Translations under genes and position numbers: made by a program | Notes under the pieces: generated by a model | What the model was told of the DNA's origin: nothing | The model's input: only the letters and a program-made list of their open reading frames with translations | Database searches by the model: none | In this document: positions 15,050 to 23,420 of the stretch, piece by piece | How the letters are laid out: each line of letters opens with the position of its first letter | Position numbering within the stretch: the first letter of the stretch is position 1 | DNA from: Streptomyces sp. Go-475 | GTDB taxonomy: Bacteria; Actinomycetota; Actinomycetes; Streptomycetales; Streptomycetaceae | Assembly (NCBI RefSeq): GCF_003330845.1 | Contig: NZ_CP026121.1 | Span: 8,475,501 to 8,539,500 of the forward strand | Reading direction: 5' to 3' | Length of the DNA stretch: 64,000 bases

Positions 15050-17785
15050 TCACGGCAGGGGCTGCTCCGCCCAGATCACCTTTCCCGCGGGCAGATAACG
15101 CGTCCCCCAGCGCTCCGCGAGCTGCGCGACGAGGAACAGCCCCCGCCCGCCCTCGTCCGTCATGGTCGCGTACCGCAGGTGCGGCGAGGTGCTGCTGCTG
15201 TCGAACACCTCGCAGATCAGGTTGCGATCGCGCAGCACCCGCACGCGAATGGGGCCCTCTCCGTACCGGAGCGCGTTGGTGACCAGCTCGCTCAGGATGA
15301 GCTCGGTGGTGAACGTCAGCTCCTCCAGGCCCCACTCGGCCAGCTGCCGGCTGACCGCCGCCCGCACCTCGCCCACGGCCGCCGGGTCGGCCGGCACGGG
15401 CCACTCGGCGACCCGGTCGGCGGCGAGCGCCCGGGTGCGCGCGACGATCAACGCGATGTCGTCGCTGGAGCGGGCCGTGAGCTGTGAGTCCAGCACGGTC
15501 CGGCAGGTCTCCTCGGGGGACTTCCCGGACCGGCTCAGGGCCTCGCGCAGCATCTCCAGGCCGACGTCGATGTCCCGCTCCCGGTCCTCGACCAGCCCGT
15601 CGGTGTAGAGCACGAGCCGGCTGCCCTCGGCCAGCTCCAGTTCCGCCGTCTCGAACGGCAGACCGCCGAGGCCGAGCGGGGGCCCGGCCGGCACCTCGGG
15701 GAACTCGACGCTGCCGTCGGGGTGGATCAGGGCCGGCGGCGGATGTCCGGCCCGCGCGACGGTGCACCGCCGGGAGACCGGGTCGTAGACGGCGTACAGG
15801 CAGGTCGCGCCGGTGACCGGGGCGCTGCCCTCCGCCTCCGTCTCGTCCTGGTCGATGCGGCCGACCAACTCGTCCAGCAGGGCGATGAGTTCCTCGGGCG
15901 GCAGGTCGAGGGCGGAGAAGTTGTGCACCGCCGTGCGCAGCCGCCCCATCGTGGCCGCGGCGTGCAGACCGTGGCCGACGACGTCGCCGACCACGAGCGC
16001 GACCCGGGCCCCCGACAGCGGCAGCACGTCGAACCAGTCACCGCCCACACCGGCCTGCGCGGGCAGATAGCGGTAGGCGATCTCCAGCGCGCCCTGCTCG
16101 GGCAGGTTCCTCGGGAGCAGGCTGCGCTGGAGCGTCACCGCCATGCTGTGCTCGCGGGTGTAGCGGCGCGCGTTGTCGATGGAGACGGCGGCCCGCGCGA
16201 CCAGCTCCTCCGCCAGGGCCAGCTCGTCCTCGTCGAACGGCTCCGGCTTCTCGCAGCGCCAGAAGCTGACCACCCCCAGCAGCAGGGTGCCGGCCCGCAG
16301 CGGCACCGTGATCAGGGAGTGGATGCCGTAGTCGACGATCTGCGCCGAGCGTTCGAGGTCCTGCGCCTGCCAGCCCGGTGCCTCGCTCAGCCGGGGTTCC
16401 AGGACCGGCCGGCCGGTGGCGAGGCTGCGGCCCTGCGGGGAGGACTCGACGAACCTGATCCGCTCCCCGACGGCGTACAGCGGAGCGTCCTTGCGGATGC
16501 CGCTCAGCGCCGTGCGGCTCAGCGCGGCCGCCGCGTCCGGCTGCCCGCCGCCCAGCACCGCGTCGAACAGGTCCACGGTGGCGAAGTCGGCGAACCGGGG
16601 CACGGCCAGCTCGGTCAGTTCCTCGGCCGTGCGGGTCACGTCCAGGCTCGTCCCGATGCCCACGCCGGCGTCGTACAGCATGTTGAGCCGTTCCCGCGCG
16701 GTCTCGGCCCGGCCGGACAGGGCGCGCAGCTCGGTGGAGTCGCGCAGCGTGGCGACACTGCCGGGCGGGCCGCCCGCGTGGTCGGTGGTCCGCTGGTTGA
16801 CGGCCAGCAGCCGGTCCCCGACGAGGTGCACCTCGTCGGTGGCGACGCGCCCGGAAGCCAGCAGGTCGGCGGTGCCCGGGTCGAGACCCAGGCTGAGGAC
16901 GTGCCGGCCCTCGGCGTCGGCGGGCAGCCCGAGCAGCCGGTGCGCCTCGTCGTTGGCGAGCACCAGCGTGCCCCCGTCGTCGACGATGAGGACACCCTCG
17001 CGGACGGCGTGCAGCACGGCGTCGTGGTGTTCGTACATCCGGGTCATCTCGTGCGGCCCGAGGCCGTGGGTCTGGCGCAGCAGCCGCCTGCTCACCAGCG
17101 CGGCACCCGCCGTCGCCAGGGCGAGCGCCGCCGCGGCGGCGGAGAGCAGGAGCGGCAGCTGCTCGTCGGCGGTCCCGCCGACCTTCGCCGTCGTGATCCC
17201 CGCCGACACCAGGCCCACGACCCGGCCGTCCGGGTCCTTCACCGGCACCACGGCCTGCACGAGGGGACCGATGGTGCCCTCGATCTCCTCGGTCACCGCC
17301 TTCCCGGCCAGGGCCGGTGCGATGGTCCCGACGAACCGCTTGCCGATGCGGTCCGTCTTGGGGTGGGTGTAGCGGATGCCGTCGGTGTTCATGACGACGA
17401 CGAAGTCGACCTCCGACCGCTCGCGGGCGGCCTCGGCCCGCGGCTGCAGCACGGCCGTGGGATCGGGACTGCGCAGCGCCTCGACGGTGCCCGGCGCGTT
17501 GGCGAAGGTCTCCGCGACGGCGAGCGAACGGTTGCGGGCCTCCAGCGTCGTGTCGTGCCGCACCTGCAGGAGCAGCGCCACCACGGCCGCCACGACCAGC
17601 AGCAGCACGATCACCACGACCAGCAGGAACACCTGCCCGGCGACGCTGCGCCCGCCCAGCGCCGACCGCAGCCCCGCCACCGGATGCCACCGCGACGGGC
17701 CCGCCTCCCGCCGCTGCCGTGCGGACGGCGCAGCGCCGGGCCGCAGGGGCGATCGAGTCCCGGATCGACCCAAGAGTCGGACCAT
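15050..17785 (-). CDS. Membrane-bound SpoIIE-family protein phosphatase with sensor, PAS, GAF and ATPase domains
   Basis: 911 residues from ATG 17785. In order: short cytoplasmic tail; membrane segment about 50-72 (VFLLVVVIVLLLVVAAVVAL); extracytoplasmic single-Cache-like sensor to about 210 (FVVVMNTDGIRYTHPKTDRI); second membrane segment about 215-235; PAS (REGVLIVDDGGTLVLANDEA); GAF (about 370-545); PP2C SpoIIE phosphatase (VGGDWFDVLPLSG, GHPPPALI, DGLVEDR); and a C-terminal RsbW-like ATPase (TTELILSELVTNALRYGEGP, DEGGRGLFLVAQLAERWGTR). Such proteins dephosphorylate anti-anti-sigma factors and carry their own kinase-like module, so it probably controls a SigB-like stress sigma factor in response to an external ligand. 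Confidence 0.93.
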   Translation of the reverse strand: MVRLLGRSGTRSPLRPGAAPSARQRREAGPSRWHPVAGLRSALGGRSVAGQVFLLVVVIVLLLVVAAVVALLLQVRHDTTLEARNRSLAVAETFANAPGTVEALRSPDPTAVLQPRAEAARERSEVDFVVVMNTDGIRYTHPKTDRIGKRFVGTIAPALAGKAVTEEIEGTIGPLVQAVVPVKDPDGRVVGLVSAGITTAKVGGTADEQLPLLLSAAAAALALATAGAALVSRRLLRQTHGLGPHEMTRMYEHHDAVLHAVREGVLIVDDGGTLVLANDEAHRLLGLPADAEGRHVLSLGLDPGTADLLASGRVATDEVHLVGDRLLAVNQRTTDHAGGPPGSVATLRDSTELRALSGRAETARERLNMLYDAGVGIGTSLDVTRTAEELTELAVPRFADFATVDLFDAVLGGGQPDAAAALSRTALSGIRKDAPLYAVGERIRFVESSPQGRSLATGRPVLEPRLSEAPGWQAQDLERSAQIVDYGIHSLITVPLRAGTLLLGVVSFWRCEKPEPFDEDELALAEELVARAAVSIDNARRYTREHSMAVTLQRSLLPRNLPEQGALEIAYRYLPAQAGVGGDWFDVLPLSGARVALVVGDVVGHGLHAAATMGRLRTAVHNFSALDLPPEELIALLDELVGRIDQDETEAEGSAPVTGATCLYAVYDPVSRRCTVARAGHPPPALIHPDGSVEFPEVPAGPPLGLGGLPFETAELELAEGSRLVLYTDGLVEDRERDIDVGLEMLREALSRSGKSPEETCRTVLDSQLTARSSDDIALIVARTRALAADRVAEWPVPADPAAVGEVRAAVSRQLAEWGLEELTFTTELILSELVTNALRYGEGPIRVRVLRDRNLICEVFDSSSTSPHLRYATMTDEGGRGLFLVAQLAERWGTRYLPAGKVIWAEQPLP

Positions 17786-17934
17786 GTGCCCATGTCTACA
17801 CTGCCGGGCCCGGCGAGGCGAGGGGCATCACCCATGGTGACAGGGGGCCCTCACCGTATCGTCACGACTCCGGGCCCGCACCGCCTCCCGGTCCGTGGGA
17901 AACGTCCGACGGCCTCGGCCGGCGCGCGACGGCC

Positions 17935-18480
17935 TCAGGTGGCGAGGGAGCGGGCCAGCTCGGTGGTGGCCCGGGCGATCTCCGTGTCCTCGTCCGCCAT
18001 CAGCCGGCCGAGGTCGCCGCGCCGGGCCCGCACCGCCTGCCGCGCCGCGCGCTCCCACGCCACCGGGTTCTCCCGGTGGTTCATCAGCTTCGGATAGACG
18101 GCGGCGGTGCTCTCCCACTGCCGGGCGTCGGCGATGCTCTTGAGCAGCTGGATGATCTCGGCGCGGCAGGTCACCTGCGGCAGCTTCGCCAGCTCCCAGA
18201 GGAACGGAACCGTGGCGGCGGTCGCCTGCTCCACGACGAAGCCGAACTGGCAGATCCGCTTCCGCAGGTCGCCGAGGGCGGCGCGGGCCGTGTCGGCGTC
18301 GCCCCAGGCGATGCCGTTGAGCAGCAGGGGAATGGCCGCCGCCGAACCGGTGGAGTCCTGGATGTCGCCCCACGGCACGCGGTCCAGTGCCGTGAGCGGC
18401 GTGGTCCGGGCCACCCCGGTCGGGGTGTCGGGGCGCTGGGGGCGCTCGCTGCCCGGGTGTTCCGTCGAAGCGCTGCGCAT
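17935..18480 (-). CDS. Helical-repeat hypothetical protein
   Basis: 181 residues from ATG 18480, with GAAAGG upstream. After a ~25-residue polar N-terminus, the protein is mostly helical (TVPFLWELAKLPQVTCRAEI, then LLKSIADARQW), resembling HEAT-type repeats. I recognise no active site. It lies 28 bases downstream of the RsbW-like ATPase gene on the same strand, and so is probably cotranscribed. A role as a binding scaffold in that regulatory set is inference only. Confidence 0.65.
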   Translation of the reverse strand: MRSASTEHPGSERPQRPDTPTGVARTTPLTALDRVPWGDIQDSTGSAAAIPLLLNGIAWGDADTARAALGDLRKRICQFGFVVEQATAATVPFLWELAKLPQVTCRAEIIQLLKSIADARQWESTAAVYPKLMNHRENPVAWERAARQAVRARRGDLGRLMADEDTEIARATTELARSLAT

Positions 18481-18508
18481 GGCGAGGGGCCTTTCCGCGG
18501 CAGTCGTG

Positions 18509-19117
18509 TCAGAGGGGTGGACAGGTCGACAATCTGGCCCAGACCGTCTTGCCCGCCGGAGGGCTGGGGGTCCAGCCCCACTCCTCGGACAGGGCGTCGA
18601 CGATGCACAGGCCGCGGCCGTTCTCCTCCAGGGAGGAGCCGGCGGGCGCGTACACGGGCGGATGGTCGTCGGGGTCGGAGACGGTGACCAGCAGGTGCGT
18701 CGGGTCCAGGAGGAACCCGAGCCGGATCTCCGGCGTGCCCGGTGCTCCCGCCGCCGCGTGCGTCGCGGCGTTGGCGGTGAGCTCGGTGATGACGAGGGTG
18801 GCGTCGTCACAGCAGTGGTCGAGCGACCACACGTGGAGGGTGTCACGTGTGAAGGACCGGACGCGTGCGAAGCCCTCCCGACTGCACTCGACACGCAGGG
18901 TGGCCGAGGCGGACAGGGGGGCCGGGGCGGCCGGGGGCGCCGGCACCGTCTCCGGCGTCGGGGGCGGGGACCCGTACGGCGTCGCCTCGTACGTCGCCGC
19001 CTCGTACGGCGGCGCCGTGAGCGGGCCGGGCGGGATGCCGGGGGCCGTCGCCGATGCGCCTGCGTGTGCCGCAGCCCCACTCGGCTGCCGGAGCACAGGC
19101 TGCGCAGGTGATGACAC
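18509..19117 (-). CDS. RsbW-like ATP-binding protein (anti-sigma/serine kinase fold)
   Basis: 202 residues from GTG 19117, with GGGGAG five bases upstream. A Pro/Ala-rich ~65-residue N-terminal extension is followed by the HATPase_c fold: N-box LVITELTANAATHAA, G1 box LLVTVSDPDDHPP, and G2 box ENGRGLCIVDALSEEWGW. Hundreds of these occur in Streptomyces, often beside XRE and DUF397 genes, as here (both lie just to the right on the plus strand). A well-placed promoter (TTGCAC-N18-GATAAT) starts within a 14-base palindrome at 19200-19213. The target sigma factor or anti-anti-sigma is unknown. Confidence 0.85.
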   Translation of the reverse strand: MSSPAQPVLRQPSGAAAHAGASATAPGIPPGPLTAPPYEAATYEATPYGSPPPTPETVPAPPAAPAPLSASATLRVECSREGFARVRSFTRDTLHVWSLDHCCDDATLVITELTANAATHAAAGAPGTPEIRLGFLLDPTHLLVTVSDPDDHPPVYAPAGSSLEENGRGLCIVDALSEEWGWTPSPPAGKTVWARLSTCPPL

Positions 19118-19176
19118 GGCATCTCCCCGATGCGACGTCAGGACGTGGCGCCAGCACAGGGGTTGACGCCGCAGCT

Positions 19177-19213
19177 ATTATCCACGCTGACGGCGCTCGC
19201 GTGCAATTGCACG
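19177..19213 (-). promoter_or_regulatory. Promoter with palindromic operator for the ATPase gene
   Basis: On the minus strand TTGCAC (19206-19201) and GATAAT (19182-19177) form a near-consensus promoter with an 18-base spacer. The perfect palindrome CGTGCAATTGCACG at 19200-19213 covers the -35 element. A second half-like copy, TTGCGTGA, occurs at 19219-19226. The neighbouring XRE protein is the natural candidate to bind it. Confidence 0.6.
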
Positions 19214-19288
19214 AGAAATTGCGTGAAAATCAAGCCGTTGCGGGTACGCAAGCCGGGACGGACACGGCCGGAGAGCAAGGAGACTGCG

Positions 19289-19519
19289 GTGCCACCAGTG
19301 CGGAACGGAGTGCAGGCGAGTTCGTTGGACGCCTGCTGGATCAAGAGCCGGCACAGCAACGCCGAGGGCAACTGCGTCGAGGTGGCTCCCCTCGTCGACG
19401 GGGGCATCGCCGTGCGCAACTCCCGCGACCCCGACGGGCCCGCCCTGGTCTACACGGCCGCGGAGCTGCGGGCGTTCCTGGCCGGGGCCAAGGACGGAGA
19501 GTTCGACCACCTGGTGTGA
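19289..19519 (+). CDS. DUF397 domain protein
   Basis: 76 residues from GTG 19289, with AAGGAG upstream; the longer in-frame extension to 19130 runs over the divergent promoter and is rejected. SLDACWIKSRHSNAEGNCVE and GGIAVRNSRDPDGPAL are the DUF397 signature. These small proteins are nearly always encoded beside XRE/DUF5753 regulators in Streptomyces and are thought to act as their partners, in a toxin-antitoxin-like or regulatory role. The cognate XRE gene begins 153 bases downstream, after a terminator-like hairpin. Confidence 0.9.
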   Translation: MPPVRNGVQASSLDACWIKSRHSNAEGNCVEVAPLVDGGIAVRNSRDPDGPALVYTAAELRAFLAGAKDGEFDHLV

Positions 19520-19557
19520 GCGGGGATGCCGACGCGAACGCGGCGTGAAGCCCTGGT

Positions 19558-19583
19558 GGGGGGAGTGGAATCCAACTCCCCCC
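19558..19583 (+). terminator. Hairpin between DUF397 and XRE genes
   Basis: GGGGGGAGT pairs with ACTCCCCCC across an 8-base loop, 39 bases past the DUF397 stop. The XRE gene then has its own start region (TAGTGT near 19633), so the two genes may be transcribed separately. Confidence 0.6.
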
Positions 19584-19671
19584 GCCCATGGGCTCGTACG
19601 GGCTGATGCGGAGACGCCCGGCCGGGTGCGATAGTGTAAGTCGCCCTTGTGCCGGTCTGCTGGGAGTCAGG

Positions 19672-20586
19672 ATGTCCGCCGCGTCGCATCGCATCTCCCG
19701 TCTGGAACCCTACCTGGACAGGCCCGAGCCGGCGCCGACTCTGCTGAAGATGCTCGTCGGTGTGCAGCTGGCAGGCTTCCGTGAGGACGCCGGGCTCGCC
19801 CAGGACCAGGCGGCGCGCGCTGTCGGTTTCAGCGCCGCGAAACTGTCCCGCATCGAGGCGGGCAAGGGCCGCCGCCCGCCGACGGAGAGCGACGTCCGGG
19901 CGCTGCTGGAGCTGTACGGCACCGATGCCTACGAAGCCTCGGTGCTGCTCAAGCTGCTGCGGCGCGCCGGTGAGCCGGGCTGGTGGCAGCGGTACGACAA
20001 GCGGCTGATGCCCGAGTGGTTCGACCGCCTGGTCGGACTCCAGGAGGCCGCCGCCACCATCCGTACCTTCGAGATCCAGTACGTGCCCGGCCTGTTGCAG
20101 ACCCCCGCCTATGCCAGGGCGGTGGTGGAGCGCGGCCTGCCGAACGCGCCCGCCGGCGAGGTGGAGCGGCGCGTCGAACTCCGCACGCGCCGGGCGCGGC
20201 TGCTGTCCCGGACCGACGCCCCGCAGCTGTGGGCGATCATCGACGAGTCCGTGCTGCTGCGTGTCCTGGGCAGCACCGACGTGATGCGGGAACAGCTCGC
20301 GCACCTGGTCGAGATGGCGCAGCGTCCCCATGTGACGGTGCAGATCGTCCCCCTGAGCGTCACGAACGCCTCGGCGCCCGCCATCCCGGTGACGTATCTG
20401 CGCTTCGGTGGCCTGGACCTGCCCGACGTGGTCTACCTGGAGCACATCCGGAGCGCCAACTTCCTCGAGGACCGCGACGAGACGGAGGAGTACCGGATCG
20501 CGCTGGACCGCCTCGCGGACGAGGCGCTCAAGCCGCGCGACTCCCTCGACATGCTGCGTCGGACGATGGAGCAGCGCTACCCCTGA
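19672..20586 (+). CDS. XRE-family regulator with DUF5753 (Scr1-type) domain
   Basis: 304 residues from ATG 19672, with GGGAG upstream. The helix-turn-helix reads LAGFREDAGLAQDQAARAVG then FSAAKLSRIEAGKGR. The remaining ~200 residues (IRTFEIQYVPGLLQTPAYAR; VTVQIVPLSV; VVYLEHIRSANFLED) are the DUF5753 domain typical of Scr1/WhiJ-like proteins. It is encoded with a DUF397 protein and an RsbW-like ATPase, a triad repeated many times in Streptomyces and linked to developmental control. It probably binds the palindrome in the ATPase promoter at 19200-19213. Ligand unknown. Confidence 0.93.
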   Translation: MSAASHRISRLEPYLDRPEPAPTLLKMLVGVQLAGFREDAGLAQDQAARAVGFSAAKLSRIEAGKGRRPPTESDVRALLELYGTDAYEASVLLKLLRRAGEPGWWQRYDKRLMPEWFDRLVGLQEAAATIRTFEIQYVPGLLQTPAYARAVVERGLPNAPAGEVERRVELRTRRARLLSRTDAPQLWAIIDESVLLRVLGSTDVMREQLAHLVEMAQRPHVTVQIVPLSVTNASAPAIPVTYLRFGGLDLPDVVYLEHIRSANFLEDRDETEEYRIALDRLADEALKPRDSLDMLRRTMEQRYP

Positions 20587-20595
20587 CGTGCGTGT

Positions 20596-20630
20596 GCCTC
20601 TCGCGGGACGCCGGCCGCCCCGCGAGAGGC
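20596..20630. terminator. Bidirectional terminator between XRE and methyltransferase genes
   Basis: A perfect 12-base stem, GCCTCTCGCGGG with CCCGCGAGAGGC, and an 11-base loop, between the convergent stops at 20586 and 20638. Confidence 0.8.
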
Positions 20631-20637
20631 CTCGCGG

Positions 20638-21465
20638 TCACTTCTCCAGCGGAACCCGCCCGACGCCGCCGAACTCGATCCACTCGTGGGTGAGCTGACG
20701 GGGGGCCACCTCTGTGTCCGGACGCCAGGTGGACACCTCCACCAGGCCCGGTTCGAGGATCTCCAGACCCTCGAAGTAGGTGGCGACGTCCTTCTCCTCG
20801 CGCACCCGCCCCCAGTGTCCCTGGGTCGCCTGGTCCATGAAGTTCGTGACGAAGTCGCGGACCTCGGGGTCCTCGCTGACCAGCTGGCACATCACCATGA
20901 AGCTGCCCGGCGCGAGCCGTTCCCGGACGCGGCGCGCCACCGCGAGCGGCCCGTCGGTGTCGCTGTCCGGAATGCAGTGGAACACCGAGTTGAAGAGCAC
21001 GCACACCGGCTCGGAGAAGTCGATCAGCCGCTGGGTGTCGGGGTGGTCGAGGATCAGGTCGGTCGCGCGCATGTCCGCGTGGATGACGGTGGTGCGCTCG
21101 TCCTGCTCCAGCAGGGCGCGGCCGTGGACCAGCACCATCGGGTCGTTGTCGACGTACACCACGTGGGTCGTGGGGTCGATGCGCTGGGCGACCTGGTGGA
21201 CGTTGTCCTGCGTGGGCAGGCCGGAGCCGTGGTCGAGGTACTGCCGGATGCCGTACTCCTCGGACAGGGTCCGCACGACACGCTGGAGGAAACGCCGGTT
21301 GTTCAGGGCCAGACGGCGCGTGCTGGGCACGACCTTGTCGAGTTCCTCGCACGCGGCGCGGTCGGCCGCGTAGTTGTCCTTGCCGCCCAGGTAGTAGTCG
21401 TACATGCGCGCTGCCGTCGGCACGGTCGCGTCGATCTCGGTGGACAACTGCTTGTCGGATTGCAT
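20638..21465 (-). CDS. SAM-dependent methyltransferase (Methyltransf_19/DUF574 family)
   Basis: 275 residues from ATG 21465, with AGGGGGA upstream. The opening MYDYYLGGKDNYAADRAA is the diagnostic motif of the DUF574 methyltransferase family abundant in Streptomyces. QYLDHGSGLPTQDNVHQVA and VVYVDNDPMVLVHGRALL mark the SAM-binding Rossmann core. Family members are common beside XRE/DUF397 genes and have no established substrate for most copies. It is divergent from the TPR protein gene. The function is therefore a methyltransferase of unknown target. Confidence 0.9.
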   Translation of the reverse strand: MQSDKQLSTEIDATVPTAARMYDYYLGGKDNYAADRAACEELDKVVPSTRRLALNNRRFLQRVVRTLSEEYGIRQYLDHGSGLPTQDNVHQVAQRIDPTTHVVYVDNDPMVLVHGRALLEQDERTTVIHADMRATDLILDHPDTQRLIDFSEPVCVLFNSVFHCIPDSDTDGPLAVARRVRERLAPGSFMVMCQLVSEDPEVRDFVTNFMDQATQGHWGRVREEKDVATYFEGLEILEPGLVEVSTWRPDTEVAPRQLTHEWIEFGGVGRVPLEK

Positions 21466-21667
21466 CGTTCCCCCTGCGAGGTGCCGCGCCAACGGACTGG
21501 CTGGACAGGAAGTACATCCTAGGGAGCGGGAGTTGGGCGGTGCCAGCCCAGTGGCGAACGTGCCCACGATCGAACGACACGATGATCGCCCTCGCCGCCG
21601 TGACGTGTCCGCTGTGTCACGCTTCATCACCTCTGCGTCACTGGTGCATCATTCCCAGGAGAAACCC

Positions 21668-23353
21668 ATGGGCGACTACTACGACCTCGGGACCCACGGC
21701 CGTCCCGTCACCACCTCCTCGGCGGAAGCCCAACTCTGGTTCGACCGCGGCCTGGTGTGGACGTACGCCTTCCATCATGAAGAGGCCGTCGCCTGTTTCG
21801 AGAAGGCGGCCGCGGCCGATCCCGAGTGCGCGATGGCCCATTGGGGCATCGCCTACGCGCTCGGCCCGAACTACAACAAGCCCTGGGAATTCTTCGACGA
21901 CGAGGAGCTGGTGCGAACCGTCGAACGCACGCACACCGCCGTCGAACGGGCCCACGAAAAGGCCGCCGCCCGCGCCACCCCGGTCGAACGGGCCCTCATC
22001 GGCGCGCTGCGCGCCCGCTACCCGCAGTCGGAGGCCGTCGAGGACTGCTCGGTGTGGAACGAGCCCTACGCCGACGCCATGCGCGCGGTGTACGAACTGG
22101 CTTCCGACGACCCGGACATCGCCACGCTCCACGCCGACGCCCTGATGAACCTCACCCCCTGGCAGCTGTGGGACCTGAGGACCGGACAGCCGGCCGAGGG
22201 CGCCCGCACCCTGGAGGCCAGGGCCGTACTGGAGAGCGCGCTCGGCACCGACGCCGGGGCGGAACACCCCGGCGTCCTCCACCTCTACATCCACCTGATG
22301 GAGATGTCACCGACGCCGGAGCAGGCGCTCACCGTCGCCGACCGCCTGCGCGGCATCGTGCCCGACGCCGGGCACCTGCTCCACATGCCCTCGCACCTCG
22401 ACGTCCTGTGCGGCGACTACCGCCGGGTCGTGGCGGCCAACAGCGACGCGATCGCCGCCGACGAGAAGTTCCGCCGGCGGTCCGGCGCGATGAACTTCTA
22501 CACCCTTTACCGGGTGCACAACTACCACTTCAAGATCTACGGGGCGATGTTCCTGGGGCAGGAGGGGGTCGCCCTGGACACCGCCGCCCAGCTGGAAGCG
22601 GCCATCCCGGAGGACCTGCTGCGCGTGCAGAGCCCGCCGATGGCCGACTGGCTCGAAGCGTTCCTGGGCATGCGCGTCCACGTACTGATCCGCTTCGGCC
22701 GCTGGACCGACATCCTCGCCCTGCCGGCCCCCACCGACCCGGACCTCTACTCGGTGACCACCGCCCTGCGGCACTACGCCCGCGGCGTCGCCCTCTCGGC
22801 GACCGGCGAGGTCGCCCGGGCCGAGGCCGAGCGCGAGCTGTTCCGCGCGGCGGTGGGCCGGGTGCCCGAGACACTAATGCTGTTCAACAACACCTGCCAC
22901 GACATCCTCGCCATCGCGGCGGCCATGCTGGACGGGGAGCTGGAGTACCGCAGGGGCAACCACGACCTGGCCTTCGCCGCCCTGGAGCGGTCCATCGCAC
23001 TGGACGACAACCTCCCCTACGACGAGCCCTGGGGCTGGATGCAGCCCACCCGCCACGCCTACGGGGCGCTGCTGCTGGAGCAGGGCCGGGTGGCGGAGGC
23101 CGAGGCGGTCTACCGAGCGGACCTCGGTCTGGACGACACCCTGCCCCGGGCCCTGCAGCACCCCGGCAACGTCTGGTCCCTGCACGGCTTCCACGAGTGC
23201 CTGCTGCGGTTGGGCAGGACCGGCGAGGCGGCCCTCGTGGCCCAGCAGCTCAAACTGGCGACCGCGCTGGCCGACGTACCGATCCAGGCGTCCTGCTTCT
23301 GTCGCCTGGACACCGCGCCCGGCCCCGAGCGGCCCGAGGGGTGCTGCCGCTGA
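21668..23353 (+). CDS. Tetratricopeptide repeat protein
   Basis: 561 residues from ATG 21668, with AGGAGA upstream; the longer frame beginning at 21404 overlaps the divergent methyltransferase and is rejected. TPR-like pairs of helices are clear (LVWTYAFHHEEAVACFEKAA, AADPECAMAHWGIAYALGPN), and MEMSPTPEQALTVADRL with HMPSHLDVLCGDY are conserved motifs of a widespread ~550-residue TPR family of unknown function. No signal peptide or enzyme domain is seen. A role as a protein-binding scaffold in the cytoplasm is inferred. Confidence 0.85.
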   Translation: MGDYYDLGTHGRPVTTSSAEAQLWFDRGLVWTYAFHHEEAVACFEKAAAADPECAMAHWGIAYALGPNYNKPWEFFDDEELVRTVERTHTAVERAHEKAAARATPVERALIGALRARYPQSEAVEDCSVWNEPYADAMRAVYELASDDPDIATLHADALMNLTPWQLWDLRTGQPAEGARTLEARAVLESALGTDAGAEHPGVLHLYIHLMEMSPTPEQALTVADRLRGIVPDAGHLLHMPSHLDVLCGDYRRVVAANSDAIAADEKFRRRSGAMNFYTLYRVHNYHFKIYGAMFLGQEGVALDTAAQLEAAIPEDLLRVQSPPMADWLEAFLGMRVHVLIRFGRWTDILALPAPTDPDLYSVTTALRHYARGVALSATGEVARAEAERELFRAAVGRVPETLMLFNNTCHDILAIAAAMLDGELEYRRGNHDLAFAALERSIALDDNLPYDEPWGWMQPTRHAYGALLLEQGRVAEAEAVYRADLGLDDTLPRALQHPGNVWSLHGFHECLLRLGRTGEAALVAQQLKLATALADVPIQASCFCRLDTAPGPERPEGCCR

Positions 23354-23366
23354 CTCCACAGGGCCC

Positions 23367-23408
23367 GGGCCAGGCTCCGTTGCTGTCGGCAGACCCGGCC
23401 CCTGGCCC
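23367..23408. terminator. Possible terminator between TPR and membrane-protein genes
   Basis: GGGCCAGG pairs with CCTGGCCC with a 26-base loop between convergent stops at 23353 and 23421. The loop is long, so support is moderate. Confidence 0.4.
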
Positions 23409-23420
23409 GAAGGCCCCCGC

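Noticed and set aside
15722..18097. 791-residue plus-strand frame opposite the SpoIIE phosphatase
   Set aside because: It is the complement of a well-supported phosphatase gene and has an arginine/glutamine-rich shadow composition without domains.
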